DNA of 64,000 nucleotides, taken from the NCBI GenBank assembly GCA_044227665.1, contig JBGAWK010000003.1, positions 55,212 through 119,211 of the forward strand. Reading direction: 5' to 3'. Each line of letters opens with the position of its first letter. Within the stretch, counting starts at the first letter, position 1. A program made the position numbers and the translations under genes. The notes below the pieces were generated by a model. That model had not been told where the DNA came from. It did not search any database and saw nothing but the letters and a program-made list of their open reading frames with translations. Source of the stretch: JBGAWK01 sp044227665 (GTDB lineage Bacteria; Bacteroidota; Bacteroidia; Chitinophagales; JADIYW01). Below are positions 24,809 to 32,900 of this stretch, piece after piece.

Positions 24809-27800
24809 TTGGCATTGAAAAAGTATATAATACTAGTGGGATTTTTTATGGTATCCATCCACCTCTCTTTTGGTCACAATATCAAAAATTCTTTCTATGA
24901 ACTTTATCGTCAGGGTAACTACAACATACTCATAGACAGCCTACAGGAAAGTTTGAAAAGCAAGACCATCCCCGCCAATGACTATATACAATATTCCTTA
25001 TTGCTGATAGAGTGTTATCAGACTATGGGAAAAATCAATGATGCAGAGAGACATTTAGAAGACATATATCCTATCGTAAAAGGCAGGTATGAAGACTTTA
25101 ACTACGAGCGAGATTATTATCTGTATAAAGGTATGAATGCTAGAAAGTTAATGCATCTCAATGAAGCGGAATCATATTATAAAAAAGCATTTGATATAGA
25201 TAAGAAACGTAATCTGAAACTCAACTTTACTACAGACTACAGATATTTTGCTGATCTCGCCTTTGTAAGAGACGAATTTGATAAGGCTATCACGTATGCC
25301 AAGAAAGGTATTTCATGGACAAATATTGTACATACTGCCAATCAGGATTCAGCATCCATAGCTCAGCTATATAACACATTGGGTATGGCGTATTATTTAA
25401 AATCTTTCAATGATAGTGCAGCCTTTTTCCTCAACAAAGCCCTAGTAACAGGGAAAGAATTTTTCCGTTACGGCAATCACTTTCTCAGCAGGGTATATTA
25501 CAACTATGGTATCTACTACGAATCCCTTTCCGACCACCGCAAAGCTAGAGACTGCTACCTCAAAGCCTACAAAAACTTAGAACATTACAAGGTGGAATAT
25601 TCTCTGAAAGCAGAAATATTGGGTGCTTTGGGCTATAATGAATATATGCTAAAGAACTATGAGACCGCCATCTACTATTATAATAAAGATATAGAAATTA
25701 CAAAAAAGTTCTTCGGAATAGGACATCCTGATATAGCATGGGGATACCAAAACTTAGGACTAGTATATACGGCTATGAAAAACTATGATGTAGCTCAAGA
25801 GCAGTTTGACAAGTCTTATCTGCTTCGCAAGAATAGTTTTAATACAAACCACCACCTGATGAGCATTCTCTACACAGATATGGCAAGTCTCTATCTGAAG
25901 CGCAAGGAATATGAAAAATCATTAGGCTTGCTGACCGATGCTTTAAAGATAGAATACAATGTCTCCACGGAAACCAATACGATAAGAAAGGCAGATGTAT
26001 ATCTGATGATGGCAGATGTATATTCTGACCAAAAAGATTATTCCCTGTCCAATATTGCGGCAAATACTGCATTAAATATTTACTACACTATTTTTAGCAA
26101 TACCCATAGTTATAAATCCCTCGCCCATTATAGACTTGCCTCTAATGCATTAAAGGAAAAGAAATATCTTATCTGCTTCCAACAGGTAAATAAAGCACTA
26201 CAAAACTGCTCATATAAAAACCTATCAATAGCAAAAATCACTACTATTTCATTAGACAGCATAGTATTTGATGAAGAATATTTACAAGCTATACTCTTAA
26301 AGGCACAGCTTTTACAAGAGTTATATGCTAAGAGCAAGAATGTACGGCTTTTACAATATGCATTGCAACATTATTACAGAGCTACATATATTCTAAAAAA
26401 ACTTCGTAGCAATTATGCTTATGACGATTTGAAGTTAGACATCACTGAGCAATACACTATATGTAACTATGGCGGTATCGAAACGGCAAATACTCTATAC
26501 CAAATCAGCAGAGAGAAGAAATATCTTTCGGATGCTTATTATTTTGCTGAAAATAATAAGGCCACCTTATTACTCCATCAATTTTTAAAAGAAGACATAC
26601 TCTTCAAGAACAAAGTAAGTCTAAAGACTTTGGAGGAAGAAAATGCGCTCTCAAAAAAGATAAATTACTGTAGGATATTAATGTCTTCCGAATCTTCCCA
26701 TACTGTAAAGTCAGACAGCTTACAATTACAATTAGCTAAATTACTAAAAGAGAAAAAGAGATTTCAATCAGAGCTAGAACAGAAAATCCCGGAATACTAT
26801 CACCTTCGCTATGGAGAGTCATTGATTTCTTTGCAAAAAACCCAAAGAAAGCTAAAGAATAGTGAGACCCTCTTGCACTATACCGTTACAGACGACTTCA
26901 CCTATGTTTTTACTATTACTAATGAGTCTGTAAAACTGCAAAAGACATCGAATGAGAAAATTTTACCAGTTGTTTACAAAATTAATGAACAATTAAGAAC
27001 ATATTCTCCTGACAGTATTGGTGAGATATTTGGTGAGATAGGCAATATCCTTATGCCCCTCAATGATATTCATGCTATTAGGAAGATAATAGTAGTTCCA
27101 GATCCACAATTACTATCTTGTACTTCCGAATACTTGCAATATAGGAAGTTTCATACCTTTGCTCCTACAGTTTATAATAGCTCCGCTACATTATATTTCA
27201 AGAACTCACACCACAATAAGATTTTCAAAAACGAACTCTCGGCTATAGCCCCTGTAAAGTTTAATAGCCCTTGGCAAGAATTGCCCAATACAATAAATGA
27301 ACTTGTATCCATCACCAAATATTTTAAATCCAATAATTATACTTACCAATATGCAAATAAATCTAATGCCCTAAAATCTATAGCAGAAGATAAAATTTTA
27401 CATATCGCCACACATACCCATATAGATACGATGAATCCATTAAACAGCTATTTTCAGCTATACAATAAAGATTCTATGCCAGCAGAGACGACAAGGCTAT
27501 ATATGTATGAAGTCTTTGAAGCACCCCTTATTACCAATCTTGCTGTGCTCAGTACCTGTAATTCCGGTGTAGGAAAATTATGCCGAGGGGAAGGCATTGC
27601 CAGTATTGCGGGAGCCTTCAATAGTAGGCATTGCCAAGATCTCGTATTTTCTCTATGGTCGGCAAATGACCAAAGCACTACTAAGATTATGGACAGAATG
27701 TATTTCTACCTTAGCAAGCGCAAGCATCCATACGAGGCCTTGTCCATCTCCAAAAAAGAATATCTGAAGTCTGTAGGAAGACTAGGCGCAAATCCTTACT

Positions 27801-27955
27801 ATTGGGCAGGATTTATATGCTATGGCAACCATAAAAGTTCATATTATAGCATGCCTAATGTGTGGTATGTATTAGCTATTACCACCCTTGGCTCTATACT
27901 ACTCCTATTATCCATATACTTTATTATGATAAAAAGAAAAATCCCTCTACCATGA
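24809..27955 (+). CDS. TPR-CHAT domain protein, membrane-anchored caspase-like peptidase
   Basis: A 1048-residue protein with a signal peptide or anchor (about residues 5-24), about ten tetratricopeptide repeats (about 40-470, e.g. AWGYQNLGLVYTAMKNYDVAQEQFDKS), a coiled region (about 590-670), a CHAT caspase-like domain (about 690-1010) and a C-terminal transmembrane helix followed by KRK. The catalytic pair is visible: His869 in LHIATHTH and Cys917 in LSTCNSG. The N-terminal export signal places TPR and CHAT parts outside the cytoplasm, with the tail in the inner membrane. No ATG is available; starts are TTG 24809 or TTG 24815 (giving MKKYIILVG). TTG 24809 is also the end of TAAACTTG. Substrates of such stand-alone CHAT proteins are largely unknown. 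Confidence 0.88.
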   Translation: MALKKYIILVGFFMVSIHLSFGHNIKNSFYELYRQGNYNILIDSLQESLKSKTIPANDYIQYSLLLIECYQTMGKINDAERHLEDIYPIVKGRYEDFNYERDYYLYKGMNARKLMHLNEAESYYKKAFDIDKKRNLKLNFTTDYRYFADLAFVRDEFDKAITYAKKGISWTNIVHTANQDSASIAQLYNTLGMAYYLKSFNDSAAFFLNKALVTGKEFFRYGNHFLSRVYYNYGIYYESLSDHRKARDCYLKAYKNLEHYKVEYSLKAEILGALGYNEYMLKNYETAIYYYNKDIEITKKFFGIGHPDIAWGYQNLGLVYTAMKNYDVAQEQFDKSYLLRKNSFNTNHHLMSILYTDMASLYLKRKEYEKSLGLLTDALKIEYNVSTETNTIRKADVYLMMADVYSDQKDYSLSNIAANTALNIYYTIFSNTHSYKSLAHYRLASNALKEKKYLICFQQVNKALQNCSYKNLSIAKITTISLDSIVFDEEYLQAILLKAQLLQELYAKSKNVRLLQYALQHYYRATYILKKLRSNYAYDDLKLDITEQYTICNYGGIETANTLYQISREKKYLSDAYYFAENNKATLLLHQFLKEDILFKNKVSLKTLEEENALSKKINYCRILMSSESSHTVKSDSLQLQLAKLLKEKKRFQSELEQKIPEYYHLRYGESLISLQKTQRKLKNSETLLHYTVTDDFTYVFTITNESVKLQKTSNEKILPVVYKINEQLRTYSPDSIGEIFGEIGNILMPLNDIHAIRKIIVVPDPQLLSCTSEYLQYRKFHTFAPTVYNSSATLYFKNSHHNKIFKNELSAIAPVKFNSPWQELPNTINELVSITKYFKSNNYTYQYANKSNALKSIAEDKILHIATHTHIDTMNPLNSYFQLYNKDSMPAETTRLYMYEVFEAPLITNLAVLSTCNSGVGKLCRGEGIASIAGAFNSRHCQDLVFSLWSANDQSTTKIMDRMYFYLSKRKHPYEALSISKKEYLKSVGRLGANPYYWAGFICYGNHKSSYYSMPNVWYVLAITTLGSILLLLSIYFIMIKRKIPLP

Positions 27956-28753
27956 TTGTTGATTTTTCATCCCTTTCTGCATAAGCATTTTACTTAAAAA
28001 TTTGGCTATAGATGGAGCGAAAGTACTTACTACCGCCGTGATACCTCTATGGGTAGGAAGCCACAACTCTCTATTTCTAGTTCTTATAAGCTCTAAAACA
28101 CTTTTACCTACTTCCTCTACCGATAAGGGTCTAGTACCCGAAAAGGTAAGAGCCGCTTCGATTTTATCTTTTTGGTAGTCCAGCATCTTTGTCTTCACCG
28201 CATCTGGACATATAAGGGATACTGCTACGCCCTTTTCTTCCAATTCCTGTGCTATAGCAAGGGTGAAACCTCTTACCCCAAACTTGGAAGCAGAATAGGT
28301 GTTGAGGCCCGGTACTGCCGCCAAAGCCGCCAGAGAACCAAAGTTGATGATATGTCCACTACCTCTGCCGACGAAATAATCGGCAAAAATTTTGCTCCCA
28401 TACATGGTGCCTTTCAGATTTACATCTATAGTTTTTTCAATAAAATCAAAAGACGTATTATATATATATCCCGGCTCTATAATTCCCGCAGCATTGATAA
28501 CACAATCTATATTTTCAAATTTCTCCAAGCCCTTATTCAGGGCATTTCTCCAACTCTCCTTCTCAGATACGTCCATCTGCACAATCATATATCTACACTC
28601 ATCCCAAGATGTAGTGTAATCATGGATATTATCTGTACGTATATCAGTTATTATTATACTGCCATTCCTGCTATAGAGAAGCTCGGATAGATGTTTCCCT
28701 ATGCCGCTGGCGGCGCCTGTAAGAAAAAATGTTTTACCCAAAAAGTCTTTCAT
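27947..28753 (-). CDS. Short-chain dehydrogenase/reductase (SDR)
   Basis: A 268-residue cytoplasmic NAD(P)-dependent oxidoreductase. The cofactor motif TGAASGIGKHL, the NxAG motif (VINAAGIIEPG) and the catalytic YSASK (Tyr-x-x-x-Lys) with upstream serine in NFGSLAALAA are intact. It resembles SDRs that act on lipid-like alcohols or ketones. It is divergent from a flavin monooxygenase gene with 44 bases between starts, which suggests a shared pathway. The 3' end overlaps that of the CHAT gene by 9 bases. Substrate unknown. Confidence 0.92.
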   Translation of the reverse strand: MKDFLGKTFFLTGAASGIGKHLSELLYSRNGSIIITDIRTDNIHDYTTSWDECRYMIVQMDVSEKESWRNALNKGLEKFENIDCVINAAGIIEPGYIYNTSFDFIEKTIDVNLKGTMYGSKIFADYFVGRGSGHIINFGSLAALAAVPGLNTYSASKFGVRGFTLAIAQELEEKGVAVSLICPDAVKTKMLDYQKDKIEAALTFSGTRPLSVEEVGKSVLELIRTRNRELWLPTHRGITAVVSTFAPSIAKFLSKMLMQKGMKNQQSW

Positions 28754-28797
28754 TCTTTGTAATATTGTATAGATACTAAGATATTATATTTTTTCTT

Positions 28798-30075
28798 ATG
28801 GCAAAGAAAGTTTGTGTTATTGGCACGGGTGCTTCAGGCATTACAGCAGTAAAAACCTTGGTGGAGGCAGGCATAGAGGTAGTAGCATACGAGAAAGGCT
28901 CTAAAATAGGGGGACTATGGCTCTATGGCAACGACAACGGAATGTCATCCATATATAAATCCTTGCACATCAATACTTCTAAGCAAATGATGTCATATAG
29001 TGACTTTCCCATGCCAGAAACCTACCCCGACTACCCACATCATAGTTTGATATATCAGTATTTTGAAGATTATGTAAATCATTTTAATATAAGAAAATAT
29101 ATACATTGTAATACACAAGTCCTACATGTAAGTAGAAGAACTGATGGTGCCTACGAGGTAAAGACAGAGAAATTTGGTACGGAAATATTTTCATCTATAT
29201 TAGTTTGTAGTGGACACCATTGGTCTCCCAAATATGCCAATTTTCCGGGGCATTTTAGTGGCGAGACATTACATGCCCATGAATACAAGTCTATGGAAGG
29301 ATTTGAAGGGAAAAAAGTGCTTGTAGTAGGCATAGGCAATTCTGCCGTAGATATTGCCTGTGAGTTGTCCAATGTCGCAGCACCTGTAAGCATATCTACA
29401 AGAAGTGGTGCTTATATCGTCCCCAAATATATGTTTGGCGTTCCTACCGACCATATTTCTAAGCCTCCTTTATCATTTATGCCTCTCGCCATTCAGCGTG
29501 CCGCCCTCTTGTCGGCATTGCTACTCAATGTCGGCAGACAGGACAATTATGGCATCCCCACGCCTAAGCGTCCCATTCTCTCAGAACATCCTACCATATC
29601 TCAGGAATTACTCAACAAGGCAGGACATGGAAAGATTATCGTCAAACCGAATATTGAAAGATTTGATGATAAGAAGGTATATTTTACCGACGGCAGCTGC
29701 GCAGTATATGATGTAATCATTTATGCCACTGGATATAATATTGAATTTCCCTTCATAGACAGCGCTCTAGTAAAAGTAAAAGACAATGTACTGCCATTGT
29801 ACCACAAGGTAGTACATCCCGAACACGAGGGTCTGTATTTCATAGGACTCATACAACCCCTAGGAGCAATAATGCCGCTTTCAGAATTGCAATGCAAGTG
29901 GGTGGCAAAGGTAATTAACAGAACAACAAAGCTGCCCTCAACAGCACAGATGTATAGCCATATACATAGAGACAATAAGGAATTGCAATCTCGATATTTT
30001 CGCTCTGCCCGACATACCATACAAGTGGACTTTTATCCCTACAAAAGAACCTTGGAAAATGAGATGAAGAAATAA
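28798..30075 (+). CDS. Flavin-containing monooxygenase-like NAD(P)-binding protein
   Basis: A 425-residue flavoprotein of the FMO/Baeyer-Villiger group. It has the FAD motif VIGTGASGITAVK at the N-terminus, GGLW after the first strand, a conserved block YSDFPMPETYPDYPHH, the second dinucleotide motif VVGIGNSAVDIACEL (about residue 177), and the ATGYNIEFPF motif near the C-terminus. The exact FMO fingerprint FxGxxxHxxxY is only approximate here (FPGHFSGETLHAHEY), so the enzyme could oxidise N, S or carbonyl substrates. Its partner may be the divergent SDR. Confidence 0.88.
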   Translation: MAKKVCVIGTGASGITAVKTLVEAGIEVVAYEKGSKIGGLWLYGNDNGMSSIYKSLHINTSKQMMSYSDFPMPETYPDYPHHSLIYQYFEDYVNHFNIRKYIHCNTQVLHVSRRTDGAYEVKTEKFGTEIFSSILVCSGHHWSPKYANFPGHFSGETLHAHEYKSMEGFEGKKVLVVGIGNSAVDIACELSNVAAPVSISTRSGAYIVPKYMFGVPTDHISKPPLSFMPLAIQRAALLSALLLNVGRQDNYGIPTPKRPILSEHPTISQELLNKAGHGKIIVKPNIERFDDKKVYFTDGSCAVYDVIIYATGYNIEFPFIDSALVKVKDNVLPLYHKVVHPEHEGLYFIGLIQPLGAIMPLSELQCKWVAKVINRTTKLPSTAQMYSHIHRDNKELQSRYFRSARHTIQVDFYPYKRTLENEMKK

Positions 30076-30600
30076 TAAGATAGGAGAACCGCACTCAATA
30101 ATAACTTCTCTATTTATCCTTCCATAATAAAAGTCTAACTCCTTATAGCGCTGTCCAATTGCCTTACTACCATTTTTTGTAAATGCTATTATAGCATTTC
30201 TTTCATTGGTATTAGCGTTTATCACCTTATGAGTTACTGCGAATAGACACAAATCGCTAATTCAATAATTACAGTCTGAAAAGGATGTATATCTGATGAG
30301 TTTTGAAATTGGTTAGATAAAAAACAATTTCAAAATGTGGATTAATCCATATTCCCATAACTCGAAGTACTTGACAAGAATTTTAGTATATTATCTATCT
30401 GGATTCGGGTCAAATATTGCTATTCTGTAATCATAGGAACAAGATATTATTTCCATCAAAATATATGGACAGGGCTCGCTTCCCTCAAGAATATAAATCA
30501 TTATTTTATTATATGCAAGCGTATTAAAAGGGATTCCATTATTCGGAGTTTGGATTCAGTGATTTCACTTTTTCTATATATCCCAATAATTCTTTTTCTT
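30076..30600 (-). pseudogene. 525-base region with possible decayed coding sequence
   Basis: No intact gene of useful size lies here. On the minus strand, short frames look protein-like but are broken by stops: one from 30501 to 30391 (36 codons, starting MIYILEGSEPCPY) extends upstream in frame without start for some 18 codons, and 30252 to about 30076 carries another stretch that runs on into the monooxygenase gene on the other strand. The pieces are in different frames. I do not recognise the family. A decayed gene is the simplest reading, but chance is possible. Confidence 0.3.
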
Positions 30601-31206
30601 TCACCCTCTATCCCTATATTTATTATACATCAGATATTCCAGATGGGTCTTGCATGTTGGCCATTCCTCAGCAGTAATAGAAAATACTACGGTATCTCTT
30701 TTGGAGTTATCTTTCATTAATTTGTGGCTGCGCAAGATGCCATCCTGTATCGCCCCTAGCCTCAAAATAGCATTTCTGGAGGCAAAATTGTAACGGTGTG
30801 TCCTGAATTCTACTGCAATACAATGGAGCTGCTCAAAAGCATGACATAGCAACAAGTATTTACATTTCGTATTGATACCCGTTCTTTGGTAACTTTTAGC
30901 ATACCATGTGTACCCAATTTCCAGTCTTCTGTCCTGCGGGAAGGTATTGGTATATCGCGTAGTCCCTATTACGCTATTATTGCTTTTGTCTATAATAGCA
31001 AATGCCAAACCCGTAGCATTGGAAAATTCTGATATGGCAGTGCCGATATATTCGTCTATATTCTCGCTACTGGGAACGGATGTGTACCACAGCCTCCAAA
31101 GTTCCCCGTCGGCAGCAGCAGAAAGTAAGGCATCTTTGTGGTGTAATTCCAATGGCGTAAGTGTTACCTGCCCACCTTCTAAGGCAATTTTCTCTATAAA
31201 ACGCAC
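30601..31206 (-). CDS. GNAT family N-acetyltransferase (RimJ/RimL-like)
   Basis: A 201-residue acetyl-CoA-dependent acetyltransferase. The strands VTLTPLELHHKDAL, AFAIIDKSNNSVIGTTRY and RLEIGYTWYAKSYQRTGINTKCKYLLL follow the RimJ/RimL pattern, although the acetyl-CoA loop QRTGINT departs from the common Q/RxxGxG/A form, and RNAILRLGAIQDGILRSHK is the usual C-terminal block. It is last in the probable operon porU-porV-membrane protein-GNAT, 3 bases after the preceding stop. Target (small molecule or protein N-terminus) unknown. Confidence 0.88.
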   Translation of the reverse strand: MRFIEKIALEGGQVTLTPLELHHKDALLSAAADGELWRLWYTSVPSSENIDEYIGTAISEFSNATGLAFAIIDKSNNSVIGTTRYTNTFPQDRRLEIGYTWYAKSYQRTGINTKCKYLLLCHAFEQLHCIAVEFRTHRYNFASRNAILRLGAIQDGILRSHKLMKDNSKRDTVVFSITAEEWPTCKTHLEYLMYNKYRDRG

Positions 31207-31209
31207 TAA

Positions 31210-31635
31210 TTATTTTTTAAATGAAAAAATAAGCATCACTAGTAATCCCAGCAATACCAGTCCTGTACACACAATGGGAGGCAGGAAGGCATGAGTAGCC
31301 ATTATGGCAAAGGCAGTTCCAAAGACACCTACTTGTAAAAGGCAAATTTTTCTATATAAAGGATTGCCTAATTGTGGTGTGATAAGGAGGTTTGTACATC
31401 CTGCAAATAAATATAATAGGGTAAAACAAGCGCTAAGCCCCCAAGTCAGTCTGTACATGGTCGTATGGAAGCCATAGCCCATATCCATGTTGTGGTGCTG
31501 CATGAGGTGCAGCAACTTACGCTCGGTATCATTTGTAGGGTGCTGTGTAACAAACAGACTTATTGCGTGCATGCATCCTGTAAATATTTGCAGAAGTGCG
31601 GTAAGGGTGACACTTATGTTTTTGCCCCTACTCAT
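31210..31635 (-). CDS. Small four-helix membrane protein, function unknown
   Basis: A 141-residue protein with four predicted transmembrane segments (about residues 8-28, 58-80, 96-114, 118-137) and a histidine-rich loop between the first two (HLMQHHNMDMGYGFHTT). I think it belongs with the LIC_13387-like group of small membrane proteins, but this is from memory and weak. It lies 5 bases after porV and 3 bases before the GNAT gene in the same direction, so it is probably translated from the porU-porV message. No link to type IX secretion is established. Confidence 0.7.
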   Translation of the reverse strand: MSRGKNISVTLTALLQIFTGCMHAISLFVTQHPTNDTERKLLHLMQHHNMDMGYGFHTTMYRLTWGLSACFTLLYLFAGCTNLLITPQLGNPLYRKICLLQVGVFGTAFAIMATHAFLPPIVCTGLVLLGLLVMLIFSFKK

Positions 31636-31640
31636 AGTAA

Positions 31641-32852
31641 TTACTGTTCTTCCGTAGGCACTGTCCCCATTTCTTCGGGGGCAGAGGAATCTTTTTTGCC
31701 TATACTATTGAAGTCGAATTTCAGAGAGAATCTAAAGGTATTGTCCAAAGGATTTCTTCTATTGGAGGTAGGCACTAGATAAGAGAAGTCCAGTCCGAAT
31801 ACACTATATTTTACACTCACACCTGCGGTAAAATACTTTCTATTGCCCTTGGTTGTTGCTTCATGGAAATACCCTACTCTTGCACCAAATTGCTTGTCAT
31901 ACCAATATTCAAGTCCTGCACTGTACATAAATTCTTTGAACTCTTCCTTAGCTCCGCCAGGTGCATCTGCAAAAGACGAAAACATACCGCCTATAGGAGA
32001 TTTCTCTTTAAAGTCTAAGACACCATTATTGTCGCTATCTATAGTGTCTGGCGTAGGCACCATCAGCTTATTGATATCGGCATAGATGCCAACTTCATTG
32101 CTCTTATTAGGCATAAATCTATACCCTGCACCTATTCCTAAATTGGTAGGGATATAGTCTTTTTCGAGGGCATCCGAAGTATAAGAAATTTTAGATCCTA
32201 TATTTGTTATCGCCAATCCGGTAGAAATTATGCTGCTCTTGTCACCTTTCATGCTTATGGGTTTTTCAAAAGCAAAAGATATATCCGAACCTATAGCATG
32301 TCCTGCCTTTATAGGTGTATTATCCACTTGCTGCCCTGAGGCGAGATTGGAATATATATATCGCAAACCTACTCCTAGACCTACGTACTTGCCTAACTTT
32401 CTGTTGTAGCCCACATCCAAAGCCATTTCTCTAGGATTGAACTGTCCATTGATATTTCCGAGATAGTCAGTGAAGGTGATATTTCCTAGGGAAAAGAATT
32501 TGAAAGAAGTATGCAAAGCCTGATAGTCATCCAATTTGTAATATCCGGCAAAATGGGTGATAAATATATCTGTGATTCCTAAGTTTCTCAACCAAGGAGC
32601 ATAATCCAAGCTCAAACCTAGCTTCTTGTCAGAAAAAACCAGCTTAGCAGGATTAAAGAAGGTAGCATTAGCATCGGCAGAGGTAGCAATTCCAGCATCA
32701 CCCATACCTCCTGAACGTGCGTCGGGGTTTATTCTCAAAAAGGGTACCGCCGTAGTAACAGTATTTATCCTGCCGACGTCATTTTGAGTTTGGGCATAAG
32801 CACACCCTGATGTTACGATTCCTATAATGAGCAGTATCTTTCTTTTTATCAC
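31641..32852 (-). CDS. porV: Type IX secretion outer-membrane protein PorV (LptO)
   Basis: A 403-residue outer-membrane beta-barrel. In known systems PorV shuttles cargo from the translocon to the attachment complex with PorU. Signal peptide to about residue 20 (ending YAQ), then the conserved start VTTAVPFLRINPDARSGGMGDAG, the block NATFFNPAKL, and FGARVGYFHE with a C-terminal barrel strand FRFSLKFDF. The family includes related FadL-like proteins such as PorP/PorQ-type barrels, but the position directly downstream of porU (48 bases) supports PorV. No separate promoter box is evident, so it is probably read from the porU promoter. Confidence 0.94.
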   Translation of the reverse strand: MIKRKILLIIGIVTSGCAYAQTQNDVGRINTVTTAVPFLRINPDARSGGMGDAGIATSADANATFFNPAKLVFSDKKLGLSLDYAPWLRNLGITDIFITHFAGYYKLDDYQALHTSFKFFSLGNITFTDYLGNINGQFNPREMALDVGYNRKLGKYVGLGVGLRYIYSNLASGQQVDNTPIKAGHAIGSDISFAFEKPISMKGDKSSIISTGLAITNIGSKISYTSDALEKDYIPTNLGIGAGYRFMPNKSNEVGIYADINKLMVPTPDTIDSDNNGVLDFKEKSPIGGMFSSFADAPGGAKEEFKEFMYSAGLEYWYDKQFGARVGYFHEATTKGNRKYFTAGVSVKYSVFGLDFSYLVPTSNRRNPLDNTFRFSLKFDFNSIGKKDSSAPEEMGTVPTEEQ

Positions 32853-32900
32853 CTTACTTTTTTTATATTGTAACGTTAAAATTAATTAAATCTTATAAAC

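Noticed and set aside
29938..30252. 104-codon minus-strand frame
   Set aside because: About half lies antisense to the monooxygenase C-terminus; only the part beyond 30076 might be a decayed coding piece.
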